Shown: positions 17,094 through 26,498, counted from the first letter of the stretch. The stretch: DNA of 64,000 nucleotides from Oxynema aestuarii AP17 (GCF_012295525.1 NZ_CP051167.1:372001-436000), one strand, 5' to 3'. Made by a program: numbers and translations. The notes: a model not told the origin generated them from the letters alone.

Positions 17094-18188
17094 GTGGATG
17101 CAAAATTGTTCTCCGTGAAATCGTTAACCCTCTCGGGAACTCGTTTATTTTGGCTGCTGGCGATCGCACTGACGGCGATCGCCTTTATTTTCGATGTTGA
17201 CTTAAAAACCACCGTCCTGGGGGGGCGATCGTTATTACTCCCCCTACTCTTATGTAGCGTCGTCACCGCCGCTTTGGGGTCTTGGGTGATTCCCATGCTC
17301 GTGCGCCTCAAAACCGGACAAGTCATCCGCGAAGACGGTCCCCAAGCCCATTTAAAAAAAGCAGGGACCCCCACAATGGGCGGGGTCTTTTTTATCCCCG
17401 TCGCCGTCCTCATCGGCTCGATTTGGTCCGGTTTTAGCCCGGAAGCCCTGGCGGTCTGCGCCCTCACCGTCGCCTATGGCTTTATCGGTTGGCTGGACGA
17501 CTGGCAAATCTTGCGCCTGAAATCGAACAAAGGCATCTCGCCGAAAATGAAACTCGGCTTGCAAGTTCTGTTCGGCGCCCTCTTCTGCCTCTGGTTGGCC
17601 TTGACGCAACCGTCAACGTTGAGCGCGATCGCCCTTCCCTTTGGCATCGTGTTACCCTTGGGATTCCTCTTTTGGCCGATCGCCGAATTCGTCCTCGTCG
17701 CCGAAAGCAACGCCACCAATTTAACCGACGGCGTAGACGGGTTGATGGGGGGAACTGGGGCGATCGCCTTTCTCGGATTAGCCGCATTAGTCGCCCCGAC
17801 TCACCCAGATTTAGCCTTATTGTGCGCCTGTTTTAGTGGCAGTTGTCTCGGTTTTGTCGCCCACAACCGCAACCCCGCCCGCGTATTCATGGGCGATACG
17901 GGTTCCCTCGCCTTGGGAGGCGCCTTGGCGGCGATCGCCCTGACCACCAACACCCTTTGGGGATTGTTTCTCATCAGTGGTCTTTTCTTTGTCGAATCCC
18001 TCTCCGTGATCGCCCAAGTTTTATATTATAAAGCCACCAAAGGTCCCGATGGCATCGGCAAGCGCTTGTTAAAAATGGCGCCTTTGCACCATCATCTAGA
18101 GCTTTCCGGTTGGTCCGAGTTAGAAATTGTCGGCAGCTTTTACGCTATCAGTATGGCGGCGATCTTTTTAGCCTTACTTTTGCATTAA
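17094..18188 (+). CDS. mraY: Phospho-N-acetylmuramoyl-pentapeptide-transferase
   Basis: 364 aa, GTG start with AGGAG at about 17079. It transfers phospho-MurNAc-pentapeptide from UDP to undecaprenyl phosphate, forming lipid I in the inner membrane. About ten membrane helices are visible. Family motifs include DGPQAHLKKAGTPTMGG near residue 80, the Asp pair in IGWLDDW, the catalytic-site NLTDGVDGL, and NPARVFMGDTGS and APLHHHLE near the end. It stands apart from other mur genes, as is common in cyanobacteria. A terminator follows 28 bases after the stop. Confidence 0.97.
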   Translation: MDAKLFSVKSLTLSGTRLFWLLAIALTAIAFIFDVDLKTTVLGGRSLLLPLLLCSVVTAALGSWVIPMLVRLKTGQVIREDGPQAHLKKAGTPTMGGVFFIPVAVLIGSIWSGFSPEALAVCALTVAYGFIGWLDDWQILRLKSNKGISPKMKLGLQVLFGALFCLWLALTQPSTLSAIALPFGIVLPLGFLFWPIAEFVLVAESNATNLTDGVDGLMGGTGAIAFLGLAALVAPTHPDLALLCACFSGSCLGFVAHNRNPARVFMGDTGSLALGGALAAIALTTNTLWGLFLISGLFFVESLSVIAQVLYYKATKGPDGIGKRLLKMAPLHHHLELSGWSELEIVGSFYAISMAAIFLALLLH

Positions 18189-18215
18189 TTGCAAGTTCGA
18201 CCAGTTTTCGATCGC

Positions 18216-18241
18216 GGGTTGCCACTGGCGACCCTTTTTTT
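18216..18241 (+). terminator. Rho-independent terminator after mraY
   Basis: GGGTTGCC and GGCGACCC form an 8-bp stem (one G-T pair) with loop ACT, followed directly by seven T residues. It ends mraY transcription. Confidence 0.85.
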
Positions 18242-18383
18242 ATTCTCAATCCCTCCATCCTTGTCCGATCTCGCGATTCGCCTCTAGCGTCGCTTCGCTA
18301 ACGCGAACTCCCTGCCTTTACTCCCTTAACCTTCCCCTTAAAATAGAAACTATCCAACTCCCAGAGACACTCTCAAACTAGCA

Positions 18384-19583
18384 ATGGTCAAACTCAGTTT
18401 GTGCGCGATCGTCAAAGATGAAGAAGCCTGTATCGGTCGATGTCTCGATAGCGTTAAAGAGGTCGTAGATGAAATCGTCATCCTCGATACCGGATCGCGC
18501 GATCGCACTGTCGAAATTGCCCGAGACTATGGCGCTCAAATCGAACATTATCAATGGAATGACGATTTTGCGGCAGCCCGTAATGCTGCTTTGCAATATG
18601 TTACCGGAGACTGGGTCTTAGTCCTCGATGCCGATGAGATTTTACATCCAGAAATTGTACCGCAATTACAAGAAGCGATCGCCAGCGATCGACATTTAGC
18701 CATCAATCTCGTCCGTCAAGAGATCGGAGCCAAACAATCACCTTATTCTCTGGTTTCCCGGTTATTTCGACCGTTGCCGGGAATCCAATTTAGTCGTCCT
18801 TACCATGCTTTAATTGACGATAGCGTTACAGAGTTCATGGCGCAACAGCCCGATCGCTGGGACATTGGATATTTAAGTTCGGTGGCGATCGTTCACGACG
18901 GGTATCGACCAGAGGCGATCGCCGCCCGCGACAAGCTCTCTCGGATTCGTAAAGCAATGGAACGGTATTTATCCGAACATCCGGATGATGCCTACACTTG
19001 CAGCAAACTTGGTGCTTTATACGTCCAAAATGGAGAGATAGAAGCGGGTTTGAAGTTATTAAGAAAAGGATTAAAACAAGAAAAACATCTCGATCGCCTC
19101 TTACGTTACGAACTGCACTATCATGCGGGAATTGCTTTGAGCAAACAGCAAAAAGTTGGCAAAGCAAAATCCCATTACGAAGCGGCGATCGCCCTCAACA
19201 TTTTACCCGCTTTAAAAATTGGCGCTTATAATAACTTGGGCAATTTGTACATGCAAACGGGAGATTTAACCGGAGCGATCGCCGCCTACGAACGAGTGTG
19301 GCAAATCGATCCGAACTTACCGATCGCCCATTTTAATTTAGGCTTGGCTCTCAAAGAAAAAGGGAAACTCAACGAAGCGATCGCCGCTTACCATCACGCG
19401 ATCGAACTCGACCCTACCTATGCCGAAGCTTATCAAAACATCGCCGTAATTTTATTGAAAAACGGCAAAGTTTTCGAGAGTTTAGACCATTTTCGCAAAG
19501 CGATCGCCCTCTACGAACGGCGCGATTCTCCCGCCGGAAGCGAACTGCGAAGCACCTTAAAAGAAATGGGATTTAAAATATAA
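18384..19583 (+). CDS. Family 2 glycosyltransferase with C-terminal TPR repeats
   Basis: 399 aa. A GT-A domain fills about 1-190: LSLCAIVKDEEACIGRCLDSV at the start, LDTGSRDRTVEIARDYGA, DDFAAARNAAL, and the metal-binding LVLDADEIL. About four TPR motifs follow (about 205-380). This WaaE/KdtX-like GT2 plus TPR arrangement is frequent in filamentous cyanobacteria. The donor and acceptor sugars are unknown. Cytosolic or membrane-peripheral. A strong terminator lies 94 bases downstream. Confidence 0.9.
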   Translation: MVKLSLCAIVKDEEACIGRCLDSVKEVVDEIVILDTGSRDRTVEIARDYGAQIEHYQWNDDFAAARNAALQYVTGDWVLVLDADEILHPEIVPQLQEAIASDRHLAINLVRQEIGAKQSPYSLVSRLFRPLPGIQFSRPYHALIDDSVTEFMAQQPDRWDIGYLSSVAIVHDGYRPEAIAARDKLSRIRKAMERYLSEHPDDAYTCSKLGALYVQNGEIEAGLKLLRKGLKQEKHLDRLLRYELHYHAGIALSKQQKVGKAKSHYEAAIALNILPALKIGAYNNLGNLYMQTGDLTGAIAAYERVWQIDPNLPIAHFNLGLALKEKGKLNEAIAAYHHAIELDPTYAEAYQNIAVILLKNGKVFESLDHFRKAIALYERRDSPAGSELRSTLKEMGFKI

Positions 19584-19677
19584 ACCCTCATTTAAAATCC
19601 CCGTTTTTCAAACCAGCAATTCACCCCCAAGAGCGCCGAACGGTCCGACCCTCTGGCAACTCAATCGCTCTCCAGTT

Positions 19678-19725
19678 AGGATAGGAACGACTCGCGATCG
19701 ACGAGTCAAATTCCTATCCTTTTTT
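19678..19725 (+). terminator. Long hairpin terminator
   Basis: AGGATAGGAA (19678-19687) pairs perfectly with TTCCTATCCT (19711-19720). An inner GACTCG/CGAGTC stem (19689-19694 and 19702-19707) closes the loop, and six T residues follow. It ends the glycosyltransferase transcript and lies 22 bases ahead of the next start codon, so it could also act in that gene's leader. Confidence 0.85.
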
Positions 19726-19746
19726 ACGTTAAGGAAGATAAAAAGC

Positions 19747-20604
19747 GTGGTTGATTCTTCATTAAAATTTTATAATTCCCCGGCGATCGCCCCCCTCAAC
19801 ACCGAGGGAATTCCCCTCACCAACGAGGACTTTTTCGACTTGAGCGACGATCCCGAAAATCCCGACAATATCCAACTCAATCTCGACCAGATCGCCGCCT
19901 TTGTCGGCGGATTGCGCGCCTTCTCCGGTAACGATACCGTGCGCGGCGCCGACTCTGCAGAAATCATGAACGGCAATGCAGGACTCGATCGCCTCTTCGG
20001 CGGCGGCGGTAACGACCTCCTACGCGGCGGACGGGACGGCGACGAAGTCTTCGGCGAACTCGGGAACGACGTTCTCAACGGCAATCGCGGCGACGATATC
20101 GTCGTCGGCGGCGAGGGAAACGATATCGTTCGCGGCGGACAAGATTTTGATTTACTCGTCGGCGAAGCCGGAAATGACGTGTTAATCGGCGATTTCGGAC
20201 AAGATGCTTTAGTGGGCGGCGGCGATCGCGATTTGTTCGTCCTACGAACCGACACCACCGACCTCAATCCCTTCGGTACCGATATTATTATCGACTTCGA
20301 CCCGACCCAAGACACGATCGGACTCACCGGAGGCATTTCCGCCGAAAACCTCCGGTTTCAGGCGATTTCTGTCAATCTTTCCAGCGAGATCGCCAGTCTC
20401 GACCCTGAATTACTGCAAAAATTGTTAACCGTCGCCGGAGTCAGCCAAGCGCAACTCGATCCCAACGGCGACGGGGTTCTCGAAGGCACCTTAATTCAAA
20501 GTCTCGATTCCGGAACCTTCTTAGGTGCCGTCTTAAATACCACCGCCGACGCCTTGACCGGGCATTTTGCTGCCGTGGACGAGAATATCTTACTGCAAGG
20601 GTAG
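19747..20604 (+). CDS. RTX-like calcium-binding protein, one repeat module
   Basis: 285 aa, GTG start with an AAGGAAG ribosome site. Residues about 65-155 carry roughly nine GG-x-G-x-D-x-(L/I)-type nonapeptides (GGGGNDLLRGG, GGEGNDIVRGG and others) that bind calcium in a beta-roll. The N terminus has FDLSDDPENPDNIQL and GGLRAFSGNDTVRG, and the C-terminal part has FVLRTDTTD and a DIIIDFDPTQDTIGL motif. All recur in the next gene. No signal peptide is present, which fits type I secretion, though no ABC exporter is in the window. Surface or extracellular location is inferred. Confidence 0.88.
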   Translation: MVDSSLKFYNSPAIAPLNTEGIPLTNEDFFDLSDDPENPDNIQLNLDQIAAFVGGLRAFSGNDTVRGADSAEIMNGNAGLDRLFGGGGNDLLRGGRDGDEVFGELGNDVLNGNRGDDIVVGGEGNDIVRGGQDFDLLVGEAGNDVLIGDFGQDALVGGGDRDLFVLRTDTTDLNPFGTDIIIDFDPTQDTIGLTGGISAENLRFQAISVNLSSEIASLDPELLQKLLTVAGVSQAQLDPNGDGVLEGTLIQSLDSGTFLGAVLNTTADALTGHFAAVDENILLQG

Positions 20605-20782
20605 CGGCGATCGCCCCTGCCTCGCCGCGATCGCCAGGATGGTCGGATCCCAAAGCTGTCTTTTGAAAGCACGGTTCCAAACCGAAAACTTTCGTTGGCC
20701 TTGATAAACTGAGAGGGAACAGACCCGGTTACCTATTTTTGGGTGGCGATTTCTTAACATTGGATGTCGGAGTATAGCGGTT

Positions 20783-22525
20783 ATGCCAGAAGGAATTCTC
20801 GAAGACGATCTCAACTGTCCCTGTCCGGAACGGGCACAGGATGATACCGTCGATTCCGGGTCTTCCGGTGGCGTCCCGCCAGGAGGGTTTAGCGAAGACG
20901 ATTTTCTCGATTTAACCGACGACGCGACCGACCCCGACGATGAAAGTCTCGCCCCAGGAGAACTCAACGATCGCCCCGGTGGGGTGCGCGCCCTCGCGGG
21001 AGACGATACGGTTACCGGGTCGCGATCGGATGAAGTCATCAACGGCAATACTGGGAATGACCTTCTCCTCGGCGGATCCGGTAACGATACCTTGCGCGGC
21101 GGTCGCGATAACGACCTCATCGACGGCGAAGACGGCGACGACGACCTCAACGGCAATGTCGGCGACGATCTCGTATTTGGCAGCAATGGAGACGATATCA
21201 TTCGCGGCGGTCAAGATGACGACCTCCTCGATGGCGGCGAGGGAAACGACACCCTCAGTGGGGATTTCGGACAAGATTTGTTAGTTGGCGGTCCGGGAGA
21301 CGATCTTTATATTCTCAGAACCGAAACCTCGGGCAGCAGCCTCAGTAGTGTCGATATTCTCGTCGATTACAATCTCGATGGTATCGATGAAATTGGCTTG
21401 ACAGGCGGCATTCAAGAAAACGACCTCGAATTCGAGCAAATCGAGTTAGACAGCACCGATCCACAGGTGGGCAGCAGTTCGGGGGTTCTCATCCGCGTCG
21501 AAGATACGGGGGAATTATTGGGCTTCGTTCCCGGGGCGACGGAAACGGATTTAGATTTTGTCGAAATTCCCGATAGTTTTATCAACCCCCCTGCCCCTGC
21601 ACCGCCGCCACCGCCGCCGGGTTCGCCTCCCGCGCCGCCTCCGCCACCACCGCCGCCGGGTTCGCCTCCCGCGCCGCCTCCGCCACCACCGCCGCCGGGT
21701 TCGCCTCCCGCGCCGCCTCCGCCGCCGCCAGAAGAACCGGGATTTGACGATCCAAACTTTTTCGATTTGAGTAACGATCCGGAGAATGGGGATAATGTCA
21801 CTCTCGGCGAGGGAGAGTTAGACGCGACGCCGGGAGGTTTGCGGGCTCTCAACGGAGACGATACCGTGGTCGGATCGGCGTCGAGCGAAAATATGAATGG
21901 CAATGTCGGTTCGGATGTTTTATTCGGCGGCGACGGAAACGATACCTTGCGCGGCGGTAGCGATAACGATCGCCTCTTCGGTCAACGCGACGACGATTTT
22001 ATCCACGGTCACAAAGGCGACGATCGCCTGGTCGGCGGTTTGGGTAACGATTTCTTGCGCGGCGGTCAAGGCGGCGATTTGCTCGAAGGATCGGAAGGAA
22101 ATGACACCTTATTGGGCGATCGCGGTCAAGACCTACTCGCAGGCGGTCCGGCGAACGATATCTTTGTTTTACAAACTGAATTTGCCGCAAGTTCTCTTGA
22201 GGAAGCCGATATCATTCTCGATTTCAACCGCGCCGGAAATGACGCGATCGGTCTGACTCCGGGGGTGGTTCGCACGGAGTTAGTGTTAGAACCGATTACA
22301 GTTAACCTCAGTGGGTTTAATGTCGATGACCGCTTTGGGGGAGAAGGCGAAAGCGACATTCTCGCCGGACTGCTCCCCCAAAGTGTCGAGGGCGAGTCCC
22401 AGGAGGTCAACGCCACCGTGATTAGAATTGGAACGAGCGGCCCCTATTTAGGATTGGTCGTCGGTTCCGAACCGAGTCTGATCGGCTTTGTGGAGGTCGG
22501 GCCAGATGTTTTAATTCGCGGTTAG
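20783..22525 (+). CDS. RTX-like calcium-binding protein, two modules joined by a proline-rich linker
   Basis: 580 aa. It is in effect two copies of the neighbouring 285-aa protein. Each module has the FxDLxxDxxxxDxxxL start, an A(L/N)xGDDTVxGS motif, a run of GGxGND nonapeptides (residues about 80-170 and 360-450) and a D-I-x-(L/V)-D-(Y/F)-N ending. The two are separated by a linker at about 270-315 built from a 13-residue unit, GSPPAPPPPPPPP. It probably folds as two calcium-stabilised beta-rolls on a stiff polyproline spacer. No signal peptide. It lies 178 bases after the single-module paralog, which suggests local duplication. Confidence 0.88.
   Translation: MPEGILEDDLNCPCPERAQDDTVDSGSSGGVPPGGFSEDDFLDLTDDATDPDDESLAPGELNDRPGGVRALAGDDTVTGSRSDEVINGNTGNDLLLGGSGNDTLRGGRDNDLIDGEDGDDDLNGNVGDDLVFGSNGDDIIRGGQDDDLLDGGEGNDTLSGDFGQDLLVGGPGDDLYILRTETSGSSLSSVDILVDYNLDGIDEIGLTGGIQENDLEFEQIELDSTDPQVGSSSGVLIRVEDTGELLGFVPGATETDLDFVEIPDSFINPPAPAPPPPPPGSPPAPPPPPPPPGSPPAPPPPPPPPGSPPAPPPPPPEEPGFDDPNFFDLSNDPENGDNVTLGEGELDATPGGLRALNGDDTVVGSASSENMNGNVGSDVLFGGDGNDTLRGGSDNDRLFGQRDDDFIHGHKGDDRLVGGLGNDFLRGGQGGDLLEGSEGNDTLLGDRGQDLLAGGPANDIFVLQTEFAASSLEEADIILDFNRAGNDAIGLTPGVVRTELVLEPITVNLSGFNVDDRFGGEGESDILAGLLPQSVEGESQEVNATVIRIGTSGPYLGLVVGSEPSLIGFVEVGPDVLIRG
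21619..21730 (+). repeat. 39-base tandem repeat encoding the Pro-rich linker
   Basis: Three in-frame copies, starting at 21619, 21658 and 21697, of a 39-base unit that encodes GSPPAPPPPPPPP. The last copy is shortened. The copies are nearly identical, so copy number is likely to vary between strains. Confidence 0.85.
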
Positions 22526-22648
22526 GATAGGGGGGGAGGGGAAGAAGCGGCCAACATTCTCATCTGTGGTGCGGGCAAGACGATCGCCTCTTCTAGGAGA
22601 GTAAGATGCCCGCTTTCACAGAAGTTCCCCACTCCCCAATCCCTCGAT

Positions 22649-22690
22649 CTAAACTCTAAACTCTAAACTCTAAACTCTAAACTCTAAAAT
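22649..22690. repeat. Heptamer repeat CTAAACT, five perfect copies plus one variant
   Basis: CTAAACT is repeated from 22649 to 22683, and a sixth unit, CTAAAAT, ends at the first base of the proposed TTG start of the lipoprotein gene. It belongs to the STRR-type heptamers and occupies the position where a ribosome site would normally be. Confidence 0.85.
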
Positions 22691-23130
22691 TGACGATCGC
22701 CCGATTGTTACTACTGTGTGTTTGCGTGTTGCTCGTGTCGGGATGTGGTGCGGTTCTCCATTCGCCCCATTCCGAGAGTTCTCCGACGCCCGTAAGGCAA
22801 TCGGCGATCGCCAACCCAACTCCGGACGATCGCTCCCCCACCAGCGAACCCGAAACCGGGGATTCTCTTTCAAATTTGGCCTATCTTTCCGGAAAAATGA
22901 ATAGTAATAAGGTGAAAGAACGCCTCATTTTACTATCGGTCAAATATGGAGTGGACACCGCAGTGATTGAAAAACTGTTAGAAACTTATTTATCAACTCA
23001 CAACACTTTTCGAGCGAATAGCAATTTTCAAAAAACTCTACTTGACTTAAGCAACACTCATCAAATCCCTCTAGAAAAAGTGGCGGGTTTAGTGATGGAC
23101 TATCAAGATTGGCTGTCTTGTGGAAGTTAA
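22690..23130 (+). CDS. Small lipoprotein
   Basis: 146 aa from a TTG at 22690. The N terminus is a lipoprotein signal peptide: hydrophobic LLLLCVCVLLVSGC with Cys19 or so as the lipidation site. A Pro/Ser-rich spacer (about 28-60) leads to a helical domain (about 65-146; KVKERLILLSVKYGVDTAVIEKLLETYLSTHN and IPLEKVAGLVMDYQDW). I do not recognise the domain. It probably sits on the periplasmic face of a membrane. There is no clear ribosome site because a heptamer repeat abuts the start, so a leaderless or alternative start remains possible. Confidence 0.7.
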   Translation: MTIARLLLLCVCVLLVSGCGAVLHSPHSESSPTPVRQSAIANPTPDDRSPTSEPETGDSLSNLAYLSGKMNSNKVKERLILLSVKYGVDTAVIEKLLETYLSTHNTFRANSNFQKTLLDLSNTHQIPLEKVAGLVMDYQDWLSCGS

Positions 23131-23249
23131 ATAAGGAAGCACGGAAAGCGGGCAAGATGTCCGAGGAACGGCCCTCCTGTTGCCCTGACCAGAGATAGAG
23201 GGGAAATCTTGAGCTTTTGCCTGTTGCTTGTTGCTTGTTTCCTTCCAAT

Positions 23250-24104
23250 TCAAATCGGTGGCAATTCCAGGGCGATCGCCCCGAGTAAGCCTTTGCGAAA
23301 ATCGTTCAACAATTGACGGGCAGCTCTTTCTACATCCCCTTGATAGCGGCTTGCGGCGATCGCGTGGATATACTGCTCGCCGCTACTCGCAAACGGATCG
23401 GGGTCGTAACGAGATTTTAAAGTTTGAGCAGCTCCCATCCCGGGAAAACTATCGTCCATAAAACAAATTAACTCGACCAACTCCGCAGCCACGAGTAGAT
23501 TCTCGTAAGCCGCATCGCCGATATCGTCGCAAATAGCTAATTTGACCGCCCCTTGGGGGTCGTCTAACTTCGTCGGGATCACTCCCGGCGCGTCGAGTAA
23601 TTCTAATTCTTTAGAAATCTTTACCCAGCGCAGTTGACGGGTGACCCCGGGACGGCGGGCGCTTTCGACAACGCGCCGACCCAACAGGCGGTTAATCAAA
23701 GCAGATTTGCCGACATTGGGAAAGCCGATGACGACGGCGCGCACGGGACGGGGACGCATCCCGCGATCGCGCCGTCGCCGATTGACGCGATCGCTGACAC
23801 TTTTTGCCGCTTGAGCCACGGCGCGCACGCCGTCTCCCTGTTGGGCGTTGGTAAAATAGGGAGTTTCGCCGCGTTCTTCAAACCAGGTGCGCCACTCGTT
23901 TTCCACCAGCTTCGGAATCGTATCGACCCGGTTAATCACCAAGACGCGCTCCTTACTGCCGACCCATTCCTGGACTTGGGGATGGTGGGTGGTCAGAGGA
24001 ATGCGAGCATCCCGGACTTCGAGCACGACATCGACGAGCTTGAGTTGTTCTTTGAGTTGCCGTTCCGCTTTGGCAATGTGACCGGGATACCACTGAATGG
24101 TCAT
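23250..24104 (-). CDS. ylqF: Ribosome biogenesis GTPase YlqF (RbgA)
   Basis: 284 aa. The GTPase motifs are circularly permuted, as in this family: G4 NRVD (about 59) comes before G1 GFPNVGKSALIN (about 127-138) and G3 DAPG (about 171). The start MTIQWYPGHIAKAERQLKEQLKLVDVVLEVRDARIPL is diagnostic. It assists late assembly of the 50S subunit in the cytoplasm. The length matches the family. Confidence 0.96.
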   Translation of the reverse strand: MTIQWYPGHIAKAERQLKEQLKLVDVVLEVRDARIPLTTHHPQVQEWVGSKERVLVINRVDTIPKLVENEWRTWFEERGETPYFTNAQQGDGVRAVAQAAKSVSDRVNRRRRDRGMRPRPVRAVVIGFPNVGKSALINRLLGRRVVESARRPGVTRQLRWVKISKELELLDAPGVIPTKLDDPQGAVKLAICDDIGDAAYENLLVAAELVELICFMDDSFPGMGAAQTLKSRYDPDPFASSGEQYIHAIAASRYQGDVERAARQLLNDFRKGLLGAIALELPPI

Positions 24105-24216
24105 AGATTCCGCAATTCGAGTAATTGAGATGGTGCAGTTCGAGGGTCGTATCGAGGATCGTCCCCAGGGACGGGCGATCGCGAAGCGTCTCCCCAGGAG
24201 AGTCGCGCCACGGCGT

Positions 24217-24627
24217 TTAAGGCACGATTAACACCGGACAGGGAGATAAGTTAATCACGCGATTGGTCACGCTTTCAGATACTTCTTCCTCGATCAAGCC
24301 GATCCCCCGACATCCCATAATAATCAGATCGGCATTGATTTCGTCGGCGACGTCACAAATCGCAAATGCAGGTTTTCCTTCGCGCTCGATCGTCTCGGCT
24401 TCGATCCCGGCTTGACCAAACATGGATTGGGCGCTTTTGAGTAGTTCGGCGATCGCCTCGGGAGACATTCTCGGTTCGGGAGGGGCTTCCTCCCCTTCAA
24501 TAGGCTTTTCAAGTACCGAAAGCAGCACTAAACGCGAATTAAACTGCTTGACGATTTTGACGACGGTATCCGCCGCTTCACGAGACTCGGGGCTTTGGTC
24601 GATCGGAAATAGAACGGTCTCAAACAT
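24217..24627 (-). CDS. Universal stress protein (UspA family)
   Basis: 136 aa, ATG with AGAGGG upstream. The fold is recognisable from FETVLFPIDQSPESREAADTVVKIV, LVLLSVLEKP, and the ADLIIMGCRGIGLIEEEVSESVTNRVINLSPCPVLIVP ending. The ATP-binding G-x2-G motif is present (GCRG), but the later G-(S/T) of the ATP-binding subgroup reads ESV, so nucleotide binding is uncertain. Cytosolic, usually dimeric, stress-related. Confidence 0.92.
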   Translation of the reverse strand: MFETVLFPIDQSPESREAADTVVKIVKQFNSRLVLLSVLEKPIEGEEAPPEPRMSPEAIAELLKSAQSMFGQAGIEAETIEREGKPAFAICDVADEINADLIIMGCRGIGLIEEEVSESVTNRVINLSPCPVLIVP

Positions 24628-24819
24628 AAGAACCCTCTGGAGGACACACTCTTCGATAAAATGTTTACGGCAAACAGTTAAATGGATTGAGTTCCATCCG
24701 CTCTCGAAGCGCGATTGCTCGCGTCTCGTGTCAAGACATCAGTTCCCACTGAGGAGCTAACGGTATAGTACCGATTTTGTAGAAAACAGACCAAAATAAC
24801 GCAATAGAGAGGTAGATTT

Positions 24820-26025
24820 GTGGCCAAGAAAACTGTAGCAAATTTGTCGGCTTCCGACGTATCGGGCAAACGAGTTCTGATGCGCGCCGATTTTAACGTT
24901 CCTCTCGACGAGGCAGGCAAGATTACGGACGATACCCGCATCCGCGCTGCGTTGCCGACGATTCAAGACCTCACCGGAAAAGGCGCCAAGGTGATTCTGT
25001 GCAGTCACTTCGGACGTCCCAAAGGTCAAGTCAATGAAAAAATGCGGTTGACTCCGGTAGCGGAGCGCCTCTCGGAATTGCTCGGTCAAGATGTGATTAA
25101 ATGCGACGATTGCATCGGTTCCGGTGTGGCGTCGAAGCTCGAAGGGTTGGCGGACGGTCAAGTGGCCTTGTTGGAAAATGTGCGCTTCCACGCTGGAGAG
25201 GAGAAAAACGATCCGGAATTCGCCAAGCAGTTAGCTTCGGTGGCGGAGGTTTACGTTAACGATGCTTTCGGAACGGCTCACCGCGCTCATGCTTCTACGG
25301 AAGGGGTGACCAAGTATCTCAGCCCCAATGTGGCGGGATTTTTGATCGAGAAGGAATTGCAATATTTGCAAGGGGCGATCGAAAATCCGCAAAAGCCGTT
25401 GGCGGCGATTATCGGCGGGTCTAAAGTGTCGAGTAAAATCGGCGTGATCGAAACGTTGCTGGAGAAATGCGACAAACTCTTCCTCGGCGGCGGGATGATC
25501 TTCACCTTCCTCAAGGCGCGCGGGATTGGCGTCGGTAATTCTTTGGTGGAAGAGGATAAGTTGGAGTTGGCGCGATCGCTCGAAGCCAAAGCCAAAGAAC
25601 GCGGCGTCGATTTACTGTTGCCGACCGACGTCGTGATTGCCGACAAGTTCGCGGCGGACGCCAATACCCAAACGGTGACCGTGGAAAACATCCCCAACGG
25701 CTGGATGGGCTTGGATATCGGTCCGGACTCCGTGAAGGCGTTCCAAGAAGCCCTGGCGGACTGCAAGACGGTGATCTGGAACGGTCCGATGGGTGTGTTT
25801 GAAATGGAAAAATTCGCTCAAGGTACGGAGGCGATCGCCCATACGTTAGCCGAACTGACCCCGAAAGGCACGACCACGATTATCGGCGGTGGCGACTCCG
25901 TGGCGGCTGTCGAAAAAGTCGGCTTGGGCGAAAAAATGAGCCACATTTCGACGGGGGGCGGCGCCAGCCTCGAATTGCTCGAAGGTAAGGTACTTCCCGG
26001 TATTGCGGCGTTAGATGATGCTTAA
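24820..26025 (+). CDS. pgk: Phosphoglycerate kinase
   Basis: 401 aa, GTG start after a GAGAGGTAG site. It interconverts 1,3-bisphosphoglycerate and ADP with 3-phosphoglycerate and ATP in glycolysis and the Calvin cycle. Signatures are [12 protein letters not shown] near residue 21, SHFGRPKG near 62, AHASTEG near 155, and the nucleotide site [13 protein letters not shown] near 360. Length and domain order are normal. Its end is marked by a 34-base perfect palindrome, and the convergent neighbour is rpsU. Confidence 0.98.
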   Translation: MAKKTVANLSASDVSGKRVLMRADFNVPLDEAGKITDDTRIRAALPTIQDLTGKGAKVILCSHFGRPKGQVNEKMRLTPVAERLSELLGQDVIKCDDCIGSGVASKLEGLADGQVALLENVRFHAGEEKNDPEFAKQLASVAEVYVNDAFGTAHRAHASTEGVTKYLSPNVAGFLIEKELQYLQGAIENPQKPLAAIIGGSKVSSKIGVIETLLEKCDKLFLGGGMIFTFLKARGIGVGNSLVEEDKLELARSLEAKAKERGVDLLLPTDVVIADKFAADANTQTVTVENIPNGWMGLDIGPDSVKAFQEALADCKTVIWNGPMGVFEMEKFAQGTEAIAHTLAELTPKGTTTIIGGGDSVAAVEKVGLGEKMSHISTGGGASLELLEGKVLPGIAALDDA

Positions 26026-26040
26026 TTAAGCTTCGATGCT

Positions 26041-26074
26041 TTTGTAGGGGCGGTTCGCGAACCGCCCCTACAAA
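26041..26074. terminator. Perfect 34-base palindrome, probable bidirectional terminator
   Basis: TTTGTAGGGGCGGTTCG is followed directly by its exact reverse complement. It sits between the convergent pgk and rpsU genes. A-runs and T-runs on both sides make it able to end transcripts from either direction. GTAGGGGCGG palindromes of this sort are dispersed in filamentous cyanobacteria, so it may also be a mobile palindrome. Confidence 0.75.
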
Positions 26075-26161
26075 AAATGCCAAAAAAAAGTGCGATCGCC
26101 CTTCCCGTCGGGAATTATCCGTCCGGGCGATCGCCACTTTCCATCGAGAATTTGCTAAGAA

Positions 26162-26368
26162 CTAACTGCGAAAACCTCTACGGCGGTTGCGAAGTCTACG
26201 CCGTTCTCTTTGTCGCGCAATTTCCTTGCGCTTGCGCTTTTCGGCTGGGGTTTCAAAATGGCGGTTCTTTTTCATGTCCGCAAAAATTCCAGCCCCGGAA
26301 ACTTTACGCTTAAATCGGCGTAAAGCAGACTCTAAATGTTCGTTATCACCCAGAATCACTTGGGTCAT
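26162..26368 (-). CDS. rpsU: 30S ribosomal protein S21
   Basis: 68 aa, with GGGAGG ribosome site. The sequence ([23 protein letters not shown], then [24 protein letters not shown]) is clearly S21, a basic small-subunit protein needed for translation initiation. It lies 130 bases downstream of the rbp gene on the same strand, and the two are separated by a terminator hairpin. This rbp-rpsU pairing is known in cyanobacteria. Confidence 0.97.
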   Translation of the reverse strand: MTQVILGDNEHLESALRRFKRKVSGAGIFADMKKNRHFETPAEKRKRKEIARQRERRRLRNRRRGFRS

Positions 26369-26423
26369 TTAACATCCTCCCAGTTTGATGTGAAACTCAT
26401 CGGACGAGCTTTCAGGTTCGAGC

Positions 26424-26456
26424 AAAAAAGACGAGGACAGGGCCAATTCCCTGTCC
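26424..26456 (-). terminator. Terminator or attenuator between rbp and rpsU
   Basis: On the minus strand, an 8-bp stem (GGACAGGG at 26435-26442 and CCCTGTCC at 26449-26456, loop six bases) is followed by CTCGT and six U residues (26429-26424). It lies after the rbp stop and before rpsU, so it would end most rbp transcripts and let a fraction read through into rpsU. Confidence 0.82.
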
Positions 26457-26498
26457 TGCCTCAGACCTGAGAATCTAGTTGAGTTCGCCTCTCACAAC

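Noticed and set aside
19770-21274. Long frames antisense to the RTX genes
   Set aside because: GC-rich repeat codons leave the opposite strand open. The products are Ser/Pro-rich with no ribosome site.
21600-21735. Possible CRISPR-like or satellite array
   Set aside because: The units are contiguous, in frame and encode a proline-rich linker. There are no spacers.
22649-22690. Telomere-like heptamer
   Set aside because: Short (about six units), internal to a bacterial chromosome, and typical of cyanobacterial STRR repeats.
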